Positions 17,575-27,132 of a stretch of 64,000 nt of DNA are shown here, in pieces. The DNA comes from Anaerolineales bacterium (GTDB lineage Bacteria > Chloroflexota > Anaerolineae > Anaerolineales > E44-bin32). The stretch spans positions 1 to 64,000 of the forward strand of contig JARGGH010000008.1 of the NCBI GenBank assembly GCA_029210945.1. The letters run 5' to 3'. Every line of letters begins with the position of its first letter. The first letter of the stretch is position 1. The notes beneath the pieces are model-generated. The model had not been told where the DNA came from and ran no database searches. It saw nothing but the letters and a program-made list of their open reading frames with translations. A program made the translations under genes and the position numbers.

Positions 17575-18534
17575 ATGCAGCTACATGGGCTCCACCACGT
17601 GACCGCGATCACCGCTGTGATCGCAGATAACCTTCAGTTCTACACCAGTGTTCTGGGACTCCGCCTGGTCAAGAAATCCGTGAACCAGGACGACGTCACC
17701 GCTTATCACCTCTTCTACGCAGATAAGGTAGGCTCCCCGGGGACGGATATGACATTTTTCGATTGGCCAAATATCGGCCAGGAGAGACGCGGTACGGACA
17801 GCATCGCCGGGACCGCATTTCGCGTCTCGAACCGCGCCGCGCTCGATTTCTGGGTGAACCGCTTTGAACAATTCGGGGTCGTGCAGGATGAGATAATGTC
17901 ATTCTCTGGCCGAGAACTGCTGCCTTTTGAAGATCCGGAAGGCCAGCGTTTATATCTAGTGAACGATCGTGGGAGTCCCTTTGAGGGCGAAATCTGGTCG
18001 CGCCCCGACATCCCTGACGAGCACACGCTGCGCGGCTTCTACAGCTTGGTGCTCTCGATCGCCTCCTTTGACGAGCTCATTCCGATCTTCAACGAGATTC
18101 TAGGCTTTGAGGAGGTCGAACGCGCCCAATGGATCGATGGCGAGACAGTCTCGGCGATCTTCACCACGATTGAAGATGGCGGCCCGGGGACAGAGATCTG
18201 GCTGCTCGAGCAGCCCGGCCTGGCGCGCGCCAGGCTCGGCGCCGGCGGCACCCACCATGTCGCATTCCGCGTCAAGGATATCCAAACCCAGAAGAAGTGG
18301 CGCAGCGACATCATCGAAGGCGGGCTCTACGTGAGCCAGTTGATCGACCGCTTCTGGTTTAACTCGATCTATTTCCGTGTTTCCGATGGTATCCTGTTTG
18401 AGATCGCCACAGATGGTCCCGGCTTTGCCATTGATGAGGACCCGCAGGCGCTGGGCGAGAAGCTGGTCCTGCCCCCGTTCCTGGAGAACCGCCGTGAACA
18501 GATCGAAGCCGGCCTGAAACCGGTCGGAGCCTGA
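17575..18534 (+). CDS. Ring-cleaving dioxygenase of the glyoxalase superfamily (MhqO/MhqE-like)
   Basis: Vicinal-oxygen-chelate protein, 319 residues, with two glyoxalase halves (about 1-130 and 148-290). Metal-ligand positions are visible as GLHHVTAIT (His), THHVAFRV (His) and ILFEIATDGPG (Glu). The full pattern, including LVKKSVNQDD, GSPGTDMTFF and SSxxRFWFNSIYFRxSDG-like endings, matches the MhqO/MhqE/YkcA family involved in quinone and aromatic-compound resistance. AAGGAA precedes the second of two adjacent ATGs (17575), preferred by spacing. The next gene, six bases downstream, is an MhqD-like hydrolase; in Bacillus these two families are also neighbours under MhqR. Confidence 0.85.
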   Translation: MQLHGLHHVTAITAVIADNLQFYTSVLGLRLVKKSVNQDDVTAYHLFYADKVGSPGTDMTFFDWPNIGQERRGTDSIAGTAFRVSNRAALDFWVNRFEQFGVVQDEIMSFSGRELLPFEDPEGQRLYLVNDRGSPFEGEIWSRPDIPDEHTLRGFYSLVLSIASFDELIPIFNEILGFEEVERAQWIDGETVSAIFTTIEDGGPGTEIWLLEQPGLARARLGAGGTHHVAFRVKDIQTQKKWRSDIIEGGLYVSQLIDRFWFNSIYFRVSDGILFEIATDGPGFAIDEDPQALGEKLVLPPFLENRREQIEAGLKPVGA

Positions 18535-18540
18535 TAGCAA

Positions 18541-19185
18541 ATGCGCGCAAACATCCATCAGGATCAGCCAGTCCTCACGTATGGGGCATCGAGGCGGGAG
18601 GCTGACCTCACCGTCATCCTGCTGCACGGCCGGGGGGCAAGTGCCGAGAGCATGATCCCGCTGGCCGAGGAACTTGCCGTGAACGGCGTCCACTTTATCG
18701 TGCCCCAGGCAGCCCAATATCGCTGGTACCCGCAGTCCGCATTCGGACCAATCGAGGCGAACGAGCCTGATCTGTCGTCAGCTCTCATGAAGATCGAAAC
18801 GATCATCGCCAGCTTGCGGGAGGACGGGGTCTCAGAGGAGCGCATCGTCCTGGGAGGATTCTCGCAGGGAGCGTGCCTTTCTTCGGAATACGTCGCTCGC
18901 AACGCCAGGAAGTACGGTGGGTTATTCGTGTTGAGCGGAGCGTTGATCGGCCCACCCGGCACCCCCCGCGATTACCCGGGCTCATTGGATGGCACGCCGG
19001 TCTTCATCGGCGGCAGCGACGTCGATCCGTGGATCCCCGATGATCTGCAGAGTGAGACGGCAGAAGTCCTCGAAAAAATGGGCGGAGATGTTGAGTTCCA
19101 GATTTACGACGGCATGCCGCATACGGTAAATGAAAACGAGATTGTGCGCGTGAGGGCGCTGATAGAAACCGCGTCCGGAAATTAG
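18541..19185 (+). CDS. Phospholipase/carboxylesterase-family hydrolase (MhqD-like)
   Basis: Alpha/beta hydrolase of 214 residues from the phospholipase/carboxylesterase family. Oxyanion segment VILLHGRGAS, nucleophile GFSQGA (Ser about 121), acid GGSDVDPWI (Asp) and DGMPHTV (His) form the triad. The protein starts six bases after the dioxygenase stop, so the two are one operon. In firmicutes the MhqD hydrolase is co-regulated with MhqO/MhqE dioxygenases in catechol and quinone detoxification; the same pairing here supports that role. No MhqR-like regulator is adjacent. Confidence 0.87.
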   Translation: MRANIHQDQPVLTYGASRREADLTVILLHGRGASAESMIPLAEELAVNGVHFIVPQAAQYRWYPQSAFGPIEANEPDLSSALMKIETIIASLREDGVSEERIVLGGFSQGACLSSEYVARNARKYGGLFVLSGALIGPPGTPRDYPGSLDGTPVFIGGSDVDPWIPDDLQSETAEVLEKMGGDVEFQIYDGMPHTVNENEIVRVRALIETASGN

Positions 19186-19319
19186 CAAACCGGAAATCCC
19201 GCGCGACGCGTCACGGCTTGAGAGGACCCCATTTCGCTTTCAAAGGTAGGTTTTCGGTCGGCGTCTGCGCCCTGGCCGTCAGGTGCTGGTCTGGCGAGGC
19301 AGGCTCGTGGTCGGTCTGC

Positions 19320-21422
19320 CTACGACAGGAGGCAGCTCCGGACTTTCCCGGCGACCGATTGATGCACAAACGCCGTAATGCTGTCCCCTGCCTGCAGCCG
19401 GGTGCTGCCATGCGGGATGAGAATGCGCCCATCTCGACGGATCGAAACGAGTACACAATCTTCCGGAAGCATATCTGCCAACTTGCTAATTGACCTTCCC
19501 ACTCCGTGATCACCTTCGGAGAGCCGGAGTTCCACGAATTGCGTCCCATCGATGTCCCGCAGATGCATGCGCTTGACACGGTGCTGAAGCTCGGCACGGC
19601 GGGTCAGGCCGACATTGTACGCCTCGATAATATCATCGCGCCTGACCATACCAAGCAGTTCATCAGTGGCTTCACGAGAAACGACCGGTAGCCGACCGAG
19701 CCCGCGACGGCCCATGCGCTGCAGCGCCTCACCCATGCTCTCGTCAGGATGAGCGACGACCAGTAGATCGTGCGGCGTGCCGATTTCAGATGCCTTAGCC
19801 TTTCTAGAGACGTTCCGGGCGATGGCCTGATCGACGTCCGTAACGGTGACCACGCCTACCAGCCTGCCCGCATCATCTACCAGCGGGAATCCATGGTGGC
19901 GGGTTTGGCTCAGGAGTTCGGAGATACCAACCAGGGTCATCCGATCCGAGACGGGTTCGATATCGGTCGTCATCACCTCGCCTACCGACACGCTCTGCAT
20001 CACGTCGATATCGTGCCCGCGCTGCAGGCGCACGCCGCGACGGCTGAGTTTGAGAGTGTAGATCGACTCGCCCCCAAGCAGGCTCTGCGCCAGGATTGTG
20101 GCAATCACGACGGTCAGCATCAGCGGCAGGATGATGCGGTAATCTCCGGTGAGCTCAAAGAGGATCAGGACCGCAGTGATCGGGGCGTGCGCGCCGGCGG
20201 CAAATACCGCCGCCATGCCCACCAGCGCGTAAGCTCCGGGCGGAGCGGTGATTTCAGGGAACAAAATATTGGCTCCCAAGCCAAACGCCGTTCCCAGCAT
20301 CGAACCCATGAAAAGTGAGGGCGCAAAGACACCACCGGACCCGCCCGATCCCAGCGTGAGATCAGTTGCGATCAGTTTGAGGACAAGCAGGACCAGCACA
20401 GTGCCAAGCAGCAGCTCATTACTTAATGCACTCTCGATCACATCATAGCCGACATTGTATATGTGCGGCATGCGTTCCCATGTGATGTTGGTCACGAGTG
20501 GATAGACAAGAGCCATAATCCCCAGAAGCGCACCGCCCACTGCAGGTTTGAACCATTCAGGCACGGACTTCCATGAATCAAACAGATCCTCTGACCAGTA
20601 GAGTGAGCGCACGAAAATGACTCCTAGAATGGCTGCGAGGACACCGAGGATCGGATAGAGACCGAACTCCCAGACGCTCACGATCGAGTATTGGGTGCTA
20701 ATCGGAAACGCAGGTACATTCCCAAAGACCGCCTGACCGATCGTGCTGGCGGCGACGGCCGAGATCACAACCGTGCTGAAGTAACGCACACTGAACTCGC
20801 CCAGGATCACTTCCAGAGAGAAGATGACGCCCGCGATCGGGGCGTTGAACGTGGCGGCGATACCCGCTGCAGCGCCGCATGCAACAAGATTGCGGATGCG
20901 CTCATCGGAGAGTCTGAAGAGCTGGCCAACCGTTGACCCAAGCGCTGAGCCGATCTGCGCGATCGGCCCTTCCCGCCCTACAGAGCCACCGCTGCCAATG
21001 CTGATCGATGAGGCCAGCACCTTGACCAGCGCGACGATCGGCCGGATGCGTCCGCCGCGCAACGCTACCGCCTCCATCACCTCCGGGACACCATGCCCCT
21101 TCGCCTCACGTGCGAAGTAAAAGATCAACAGACCAACAATTAGCCCGCCGAGCGCAGGAATGAGGACAACGTAGTTTGTTCCAAATAATGCGAAAACTCG
21201 GGGAAACCAATCATACCCGACCCATTCGACTCCCCTGATCAGGTAGCGGAAGCCGACGGCGCCCAAGCCCGTGCCCATACCCACGATCAGTGCCGTCGTG
21301 ATCAGAACCACTTCCTCAGAGACCTGGAAGCGGCTCAATCTCTCAACCAGCCATTTTGAAATCTTACGGATGACGGGGCTACGTGTCAGCTCCGTCTGAT
21401 GTGTTATGTCCGGGTCTTTCAC
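19320..21422 (-). CDS. ClC-family chloride channel/antiporter with CBS pair and TrkA-C domain
   Basis: Chloride channel or H+/Cl- exchanger, 700 residues. The start is a GTG at 21422 with a perfect GGAGG eight bases upstream; the frame remains open a little further. The ClC core (about 25-445) carries GSGGSVGREGPIAQIGS (selectivity/gating Glu in GREGP), GAAAGIAATFNAPIAG and GSGGSGGVFAPSLFMG. It is followed by two CBS domains (about 470-585), which bind adenine nucleotides in related proteins, and by a TrkA-C/RCK-C domain (about 605-700). That three-part cytoplasmic tail suggests nucleotide- or ligand-gated control. Transcribed alone and convergent with the hydrolase gene upstream in coordinates. 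Confidence 0.92.
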   Translation of the reverse strand: MKDPDITHQTELTRSPVIRKISKWLVERLSRFQVSEEVVLITTALIVGMGTGLGAVGFRYLIRGVEWVGYDWFPRVFALFGTNYVVLIPALGGLIVGLLIFYFAREAKGHGVPEVMEAVALRGGRIRPIVALVKVLASSISIGSGGSVGREGPIAQIGSALGSTVGQLFRLSDERIRNLVACGAAAGIAATFNAPIAGVIFSLEVILGEFSVRYFSTVVISAVAASTIGQAVFGNVPAFPISTQYSIVSVWEFGLYPILGVLAAILGVIFVRSLYWSEDLFDSWKSVPEWFKPAVGGALLGIMALVYPLVTNITWERMPHIYNVGYDVIESALSNELLLGTVLVLLVLKLIATDLTLGSGGSGGVFAPSLFMGSMLGTAFGLGANILFPEITAPPGAYALVGMAAVFAAGAHAPITAVLILFELTGDYRIILPLMLTVVIATILAQSLLGGESIYTLKLSRRGVRLQRGHDIDVMQSVSVGEVMTTDIEPVSDRMTLVGISELLSQTRHHGFPLVDDAGRLVGVVTVTDVDQAIARNVSRKAKASEIGTPHDLLVVAHPDESMGEALQRMGRRGLGRLPVVSREATDELLGMVRRDDIIEAYNVGLTRRAELQHRVKRMHLRDIDGTQFVELRLSEGDHGVGRSISKLADMLPEDCVLVSIRRDGRILIPHGSTRLQAGDSITAFVHQSVAGKVRSCLLS

Positions 21423-22023
21423 AGTTGAATCCTCCAATCTCAAAAGTATCGAATAATATTCTTTATTGGATTGGAGGGTGGATTATGGAGGTAGGTCCCC
21501 GATCTGAACTCGATTCTGATCAAGGGAAACACAAAACGCCCTGCCGGGCGGGATTAGATTGTGAAGCAACTCATCGATGAAAGAATATGTCATAACAATT
21601 CTAACGCTGGGCAAACTACCAATGGACAATAGGCTGAGCCATCCCAAACTTGTCGATATAGTAAGCCCAATATTACCGCAATGGAAGCAGACTTTACTCC
21701 ATCCCTCTAATATTTTCCTTGAAACGTAAATATTCAGGAATTGACGGCGCAATTCATTTTCTTCGGCTGCCGGTTTTTCCTCATCTAATAAGGCTTGCGC
21801 TGCCGAACGCCGACTGTCGAACGACAGCGCATGCCGCATCACAATCCCGGACAAGGGATTTTCTAACCTGCCCGGCCAGCAGAGGATCGCCTCCCACGAC
21901 CCTTCCAGGCGTTATGCCTCTGGATAAAAAAAGGATCTTCACAGGCCGACCCGAAGCCGGGCCTCCACCCTGTGCCCAGAGGCACCAAACCTTGGTTGCC
22001 AGACCCGAGGCTTAAATTGACCA
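21423..22023. other. Intergenic region with small hairpins, no gene accepted
   Basis: About 600 bases between the ClC gene start and the ABC exporter end, both on the minus strand. A short GC hairpin (CGCCC/GGGCG) lies near 21537-21551 and may be a terminator remnant. An open frame at 21483-21854 on the minus strand has no family resemblance, no good ribosome site and mixed composition, so it was not called. Confidence 0.4.
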
Positions 22024-22043
22024 GGGCGCAGATCAATGCGCCC
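22024..22043 (-). terminator. Hairpin after the ABC exporter operon
   Basis: Perfect 7-bp stem GGGCGCA (22024-22030) and TGCGCCC (22037-22043) with a six-base loop, about 40 bases after the stop of the second exporter gene. The minus-strand tail GTCAATTTAAG is only weakly T-rich, so it may be a weak or factor-assisted terminator. Confidence 0.55.
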
Positions 22044-22085
22044 CGGCGTTACTTTTGCTTGATGCGCTCGGATCGCGTTAAGGGG

Positions 22086-23984
22086 CTATTCGGCCAGAAG
22101 CGCTCCTTCAAACTGGCTGTTGTACAATTCGGCGTAAAAGCCGTTTCGTTCGAGCAGGTCGGCATGCTTGCCCTGCTCGACGATATCACCGTCGTCCATC
22201 ACAAGGATCCAATCAGCGTTGCGAATGGTCGAGAGCCGGTGCGCGATGATGAAGCTCGTGCGGTTCTGCATCAAGCTCTCCATCGCCTGCTGGATCAGCA
22301 CTTCCGTGCGTGTATCGACCGAACTCGTCGCTTCATCCAGGATGAGCATGCTCGGGTCGGTGACGAAGGCGCGCGCAATCGTCAGCAGTTGCTTCTGCCC
22401 CTGCGATATGTTGGTCGCCTCTTCGTTCAAGACCATGTCATAACCCTCTGGCAGCGTGCGAACAAAGTGATCGACATGTGCTGCTTTCGCCGCGGCGATA
22501 ACGTCCTCATCGCTGGCGCCCGGCCGACCGTAACGAATATTTTCCATGATCGTATCGTTGTAAAGCCAGGTATCCTGCAGCACCATCCCAAACATGCAGC
22601 GCAGGTCCGCACGCCGGAACTCCTTGATGTTGTGCCCATCCACCAGAATCGCTCCGCGGTTGACGTCGTAGAAGCGCATCAGCAGCTTGACCATCGTAGT
22701 TTTTCCGGCACCCGTGGGACCAACCAGCGCAACCTTTTGCCCCGGCTGCACATCGGCCGAGAAATCCCTGATCACGATTTTATCGGGGCTGTAGCCAAAT
22801 TCCACGTTCTCGAAGACGACATGCCCCTGCACATGTTCGAGCGCAACCGGGTGCTCAACCTCGGTGATCTGCTCCTCTTCGCTGAGAAAATCAAAGATGC
22901 GTTCGGCGGCGGCCGCAGTTTGTTGAAGCACATTGGAAATATTGGCGATCTGTGTGATCGGCTGCGTGAAATTGCGAACGTACTGCAGGAAAGCCTGGAT
23001 GTTCCCGACCGTAATAGCATTCTGAACCGCCAGATACCCACCCGTCACGGCGATGGCTACATAACCGAGATTCCCGATGACATTCATGACCGGGAACATC
23101 AAGCCTGAAAGGAACTGGGATTTCCAGGCCGAATCGAACAGCGTGTCGTTGAGCTTCTTGAACTGGCGGATGCTGCGGGCTTCGCCGTTGAAGGCTTTCA
23201 TCACGAGGTGCCCACCGAACATCTCCTCCACATGCCCGTTGACATGGCCCAGATAATCCTGCTGCTGCGTGAAGTATTTCTGCGATTGCCGCACGACCAG
23301 CATCACGACCCCCGTTGAAACCGGGATGATCAGCAGCGCGATGAGTGTCATCTGCCAGCTGATCGTCAACATCATGATCAACACGCCCACCACCGACACG
23401 ACGGAGGTGATAATCTGCGACATACTCTGGTTGAGCGTCTGGTTGATCGTGTCAACATCATTCGTGATGTGAGCCAGCACCTCACCCTGGCTGACTTTGT
23501 CAAAATACTTGAACGGCAGGCGATTAATCTTGCCGGCGATATCCTTCCGGAAGCGGTAAGCGATATCGACCGAAATCCTGGTCATAATCCAGCCCTGAAT
23601 AAAGCTGAAGAATGCCGAACTGAGGTACAGCCCCAGAACGGTCAGCAGGACGCGACCGATATAATCGAAATCGATGCCTGCCCCGCTTCCTGCAATTTGC
23701 CCGACAACACCCTCGAACAATCGAGTGGTGGCTTTGCCCAGGACTTTCGGGCCGAGGATCGTGAAAACCGTAGAGGCAGCTGCGAAGAGCATCACGATCA
23801 CGATGGGAACCAGGTATGGGCCAAGGTAACGGCCAAGCTTGACCATCGTGCCCTTGAAGTTGCGCGGCTTGTCTCCGGGCAGCATGGCAGCCGGCCCACC
23901 ATGCCCCATTGGACCCCGACGTGGCCTCAGCGAACCCACAACCGGTCGCTCATCCGGGCCTGATCTTTTCCGGCCGGCACTCAT
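22086..23984 (-). CDS. ABC multidrug exporter half-transporter, catalytically canonical subunit
   Basis: Half-transporter of 632 residues: a Gly/Pro/Arg-rich cytoplasmic tail, six-helix exporter domain (about 60-340) and nucleotide-binding domain (about 375-632). Walker A GPTGAGKTT, signature NISQGQKQLLTIARAF, Walker B MLILDEATSSVD with the catalytic glutamate, and switch histidine in IIAHRLSTI are all present. The ATG at 23984 overlaps the preceding stop by four bases (ATGA), so the two subunits are translationally coupled. With the upstream gene it forms a heterodimeric exporter of the LmrCD/BmrCD/TM287-288 kind, exporting drugs or lipophilic compounds. Confidence 0.92.
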   Translation of the reverse strand: MSAGRKRSGPDERPVVGSLRPRRGPMGHGGPAAMLPGDKPRNFKGTMVKLGRYLGPYLVPIVIVMLFAAASTVFTILGPKVLGKATTRLFEGVVGQIAGSGAGIDFDYIGRVLLTVLGLYLSSAFFSFIQGWIMTRISVDIAYRFRKDIAGKINRLPFKYFDKVSQGEVLAHITNDVDTINQTLNQSMSQIITSVVSVVGVLIMMLTISWQMTLIALLIIPVSTGVVMLVVRQSQKYFTQQQDYLGHVNGHVEEMFGGHLVMKAFNGEARSIRQFKKLNDTLFDSAWKSQFLSGLMFPVMNVIGNLGYVAIAVTGGYLAVQNAITVGNIQAFLQYVRNFTQPITQIANISNVLQQTAAAAERIFDFLSEEEQITEVEHPVALEHVQGHVVFENVEFGYSPDKIVIRDFSADVQPGQKVALVGPTGAGKTTMVKLLMRFYDVNRGAILVDGHNIKEFRRADLRCMFGMVLQDTWLYNDTIMENIRYGRPGASDEDVIAAAKAAHVDHFVRTLPEGYDMVLNEEATNISQGQKQLLTIARAFVTDPSMLILDEATSSVDTRTEVLIQQAMESLMQNRTSFIIAHRLSTIRNADWILVMDDGDIVEQGKHADLLERNGFYAELYNSQFEGALLAE

Positions 23985-26221
23985 ATCAGTTCCTCGCTGC
24001 TCAATTGCGACCGTGCAATTTCCTGGTACGTCTCGCAATCGCTCATCAACTCTTCATGGCTCCCTTTGCCGACGATGCGGCCCTCATCAAGCACGATAAT
24101 CTGGTCTGCGTTCTTAACGGTCGCGACACGCTGGGTGACGATCAGAACTGAGCTGCCGCCGGTTTTCTCTCGCAGCGCTCGCCGCAGTGCCGCATCGGTT
24201 TTAAAATCGAGTGCCGAGAAACTGTCGTCAAAGATGAAGATTGGCGGTTCCTTAACCAGCGCCCGGGCGATCGCCAGACATTGTTTCTGCCCGCCGGAGG
24301 CGTTTGTGCCGCCCTGAGCGATTTCGGCTTCAAATCCCTCGGGGTTATCGAAGATGAATTCACTGGCCTGGGCGATATCGGCAGCCTGTCTCAGAGTCGT
24401 TTCGCTTACATCTTCGTCCGCGTAGCGCAAGTTGCTTTCAATCGTGCCAGAGAAGAGGACACCCTTCTGGGGTACGTAACCAATTTTGTCGCGCAGTTCC
24501 TGCTGCCGCACATCACGCACATCAGCACGATTGACGCAAACGATTCCGTGGGTCGCATCATAGAAGCGTGGGATCAAATTAATCAGCGTCGATTTTCCAC
24601 AACCGGTCGATCCGATAAAGGCCGTGGTCTCGCCCGGACGGGCGGTGAAGCTTATGTTGTGCAGCACATCATCGAGGGCATCCGGGTAGCGAAAGGAGAC
24701 ATCACGGAACTCGATCTCCGGGACAAAAGGCTCGTTAAACGGTCTTGGCACGTCAGGATCCTTGATACTGATTTCCGTCTCGATCACATCGGCAATGCGC
24801 CCACCGGAAACCGCAGCGCGCGGCAGGAGGATAAACATCATCGACATCATCAAGAAGGCGAAGACAATCTGCATCGCGTACTGCATGAAAGCGATCATGT
24901 CGCCCACCTGGATGTTGGCGGCCGCCACTTCGTGAGCGCCAACCCAGAGGATCGTGACCGACAGCAAGTTCATCAAGAGCATGATGAACGGCATCATCGT
25001 AACCATCACACGGGCGACAAAGAGACTCGTGTTGGCCAGGTCCCGGTTGGCCCTATCGAAGCGCTGTTCTTCGTCAGCCTGTTTATTAAACGCACGGATG
25101 ACCATCATGCCGGATAGGTTCTCGCTCGTCACCAGGTTGAGCCGATCGATCAAGGTCTGCATAATCTTGAACTTCGGCAGCGATACTATAAACACCAATA
25201 TGATCAGGCTGAGCAGCGTGATCACCGCAACGGCGATGATCCACCACATGCTTGCACTCTTATCAATCGCGCGAATCACCCCGCCGATCCCGATGATGGG
25301 AGCATAGAAAACCATGCGGATCATCATGAAAATAACCATCTGGATCTGGGTGATGTCGTTCGTCGAGCGAGTGACCAGCGAGGCTGTTGAAAACTGGTCG
25401 AATTCAGCGCTCGAGAAGCTCTCGACCTTCTCGAATGCAGCCAGGCGAATATCACGCGCGGCACCCGCCGCGGTTCTCGAAGCGAAGTAGCCGACCGCGA
25501 TCGTGGCCGCCCCTCCCAGAAGTGAGATCAGCAGCATGGCTGCGCCCGTGCGCAGAATGTAATTTGTCTGCAGCTTCCCGGTATCCACACCCAGAGCTTG
25601 ATATTCGACCTTTACAGCCCGGACTGCCATCTGGTTGAGCATGTTCTCGCCAAGGCTGTCAAAGCGGTCGCTGAGATTTGCAGAGAGCGCAGATCGCTGG
25701 TCCTCGGGCATCATCGCCAGAAGCTCGAACGGATCTGTGCCCGCCGGAATCCTGCTCAGATCGATTCCGAGTTCCTGCGCCATGGCCTGAGCTTGCGAGG
25801 GGTCATTTACCATCTGTTCAATCGCCGAAACGGCGGCGAACGCCTTGCCCATGATCGGGTTCAGTGCGGCGATCTCCCCCTGCTCCAGATCCTTGCGCAC
25901 GTAGAGTGCAGTGCTTGCCAGCACCGGGTAGTCATCAAGATATTGCTCAGCCTCAGAACTGCCGGGCTCGACCAGGGAATATCCGCTGAGCACCCGCTCT
26001 GCCTCAGATTCGCTCATGAAGAAGATGAGTTTGTCCATCTCGCTCTTCCGGATCGCATGCGGAACGGCATTTTCAACTCCGCTTTGCTGGATACCGTTGT
26101 TGACGATCCTGGAGAGGTAATCTGGCAGCGCCAGGTCTGCGTTGGCCTGAATGAATAAAAGCACGATCGCCAGGAGGATCATCGGCAGATAGGGTTTTAA
26201 AAATTTCATCAAACGCAGCAT
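23981..26221 (-). CDS. ABC multidrug exporter half-transporter, degenerate-site subunit with large external insertion
   Basis: Half-transporter of 746 residues. The first helix (about 10-30) is followed by an unusually long, mostly polar segment (about 45-225) before the next helix, so this loop should lie outside the cell. The nucleotide-binding domain has Walker A GSTGCGKST and signature NASGGQKQ, but Walker B reads IFIFDDSFSALD (Asp in place of the catalytic Glu) and the switch residue is Gln (LIVTQRVAT). Both replacements are the accepted signs of a degenerate ATP site in heterodimeric exporters. AAGGAG precedes the ATG. Second gene of the MarR operon. Confidence 0.92.
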   Translation of the reverse strand: MLRLMKFLKPYLPMILLAIVLLFIQANADLALPDYLSRIVNNGIQQSGVENAVPHAIRKSEMDKLIFFMSESEAERVLSGYSLVEPGSSEAEQYLDDYPVLASTALYVRKDLEQGEIAALNPIMGKAFAAVSAIEQMVNDPSQAQAMAQELGIDLSRIPAGTDPFELLAMMPEDQRSALSANLSDRFDSLGENMLNQMAVRAVKVEYQALGVDTGKLQTNYILRTGAAMLLISLLGGAATIAVGYFASRTAAGAARDIRLAAFEKVESFSSAEFDQFSTASLVTRSTNDITQIQMVIFMMIRMVFYAPIIGIGGVIRAIDKSASMWWIIAVAVITLLSLIILVFIVSLPKFKIMQTLIDRLNLVTSENLSGMMVIRAFNKQADEEQRFDRANRDLANTSLFVARVMVTMMPFIMLLMNLLSVTILWVGAHEVAAANIQVGDMIAFMQYAMQIVFAFLMMSMMFILLPRAAVSGGRIADVIETEISIKDPDVPRPFNEPFVPEIEFRDVSFRYPDALDDVLHNISFTARPGETTAFIGSTGCGKSTLINLIPRFYDATHGIVCVNRADVRDVRQQELRDKIGYVPQKGVLFSGTIESNLRYADEDVSETTLRQAADIAQASEFIFDNPEGFEAEIAQGGTNASGGQKQCLAIARALVKEPPIFIFDDSFSALDFKTDAALRRALREKTGGSSVLIVTQRVATVKNADQIIVLDEGRIVGKGSHEELMSDCETYQEIARSQLSSEELI

Positions 26222-26251
26222 GAAAGTCGAGCTCCTTATACGGATGGGTTA

Positions 26252-26707
26252 TTACGTTGAAGTTTCGCTGCGAGAGAGCTGGTCGGCTCTCTCGATCAAG
26301 AGATCTAGAGCGGCGCTGATTTGCTGCTTTTCATCGGCATTCAGCGTCGCTTCAAGCTCATCCAACCAGGCTTGTCGGGCTTGAAGCCCCTGTTCAAGAA
26401 CACTCTGACCTTGCTCCGTCAATACAATCCTTTTCACACGCCGGTCTTGTGGATCCTCGGTCCGGTCGATCATCCCCTGGTCCACCAGCCGGTCCAGCAG
26501 CTGGCTGGCTGCGGCGCTGGTCACACCCAGGTGTTCACCGACCTCGGTCACCCCGCAGCTCCCAGTGCGGTGAATATGAAAGAGAGCCCCGAAGTGCGAC
26601 ATCGACAGACCGCTCTCGCGCGCATAACGCAAGAAGTTTCGCATTGAGTAGCGCATCGAGATGTCGATCCAGCTTTTAAGCGTGCCGGTGAAGGACTCCG
26701 CAGACAT
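26252..26707 (-). CDS. MarR-family repressor of the ABC exporter operon
   Basis: Winged-helix regulator of 151 residues. The helix-turn-helix lies at about 50-75 (VTEVGEHLGVTSAAASQLLDRLVDQGMI) and the wing is RTEDPQDRRVKRIVLTEQG, the standard MarR signature. Flanking helices form the dimer interface. First gene of a three-gene operon with two ABC half-transporters, 30 bases before the first of them. Its own promoter has an 11-bp palindrome at the expected transcription start, so autorepression relieved by a transported ligand is likely. Confidence 0.9.
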   Translation of the reverse strand: MSAESFTGTLKSWIDISMRYSMRNFLRYARESGLSMSHFGALFHIHRTGSCGVTEVGEHLGVTSAAASQLLDRLVDQGMIDRTEDPQDRRVKRIVLTEQGQSVLEQGLQARQAWLDELEATLNADEKQQISAALDLLIERADQLSRSETST

Positions 26708-26719
26708 AATTAACCTCGC

Positions 26720-26768
26720 TTAATAATTAAATACTCTGAATATTATCGCCCTACTTCGGCAATGTCAA
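26720..26768 (-). promoter_or_regulatory. Sigma-70 promoter and MarR operator for the exporter operon
   Basis: On the minus strand a consensus -35 TTGACA (26763-26768) is followed after exactly 17 bases by -10 TAATAT (26740-26745). The palindrome TTAATAATTAA (26720-26730) lies where transcription should start, 13 bases before the marR ATG. The arrangement is typical of a MarR repressor blocking its own promoter. Confidence 0.85.
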
Positions 26769-27132
26769 CGTTTATACGCAGTTGCAGGTCTGACTAACCG
26801 TACGGGGCCGATCCTTCCGGACATAATTAACCACGGCGGACCCTCCAGCTCATGCCGGGCAAATTACTCCCGCTGCACGGGCCTGCGACGGGGTGACAGG
26901 GCCACAGGCGAGAAAATCGCTGCGAGAAGCACAGCTTCAAAGATTCGAAAATCGTGATCGTGCTGGCTGGGATAACAAACTGGTTGGAGGGTATTTCGAG
27001 CTTAAAACTTTCCGGATCAGGCTACCTGTCATGGAATGAGCTTGACCCTCCCATGACACCCGGGCGGTCGCTTTCTAGTCAATTGCCGGACTGCGAACGC
27101 CTTTACAGGGGGCCTCTCAAATACAGTGGCGA
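26769..27132. other. Intergenic region, nothing recognised
   Basis: About 360 bases between the MarR promoter and the end of the frameshifted membrane gene. No gene, repeat or clear terminator was found. Confidence 0.4.

Noticed and set aside
21483..21854. Minus-strand open frame of 123 residues between ClC and ABC exporter genes
   Set aside because: No family resemblance, no ribosome site and composition unlike neighbours; left as intergenic.
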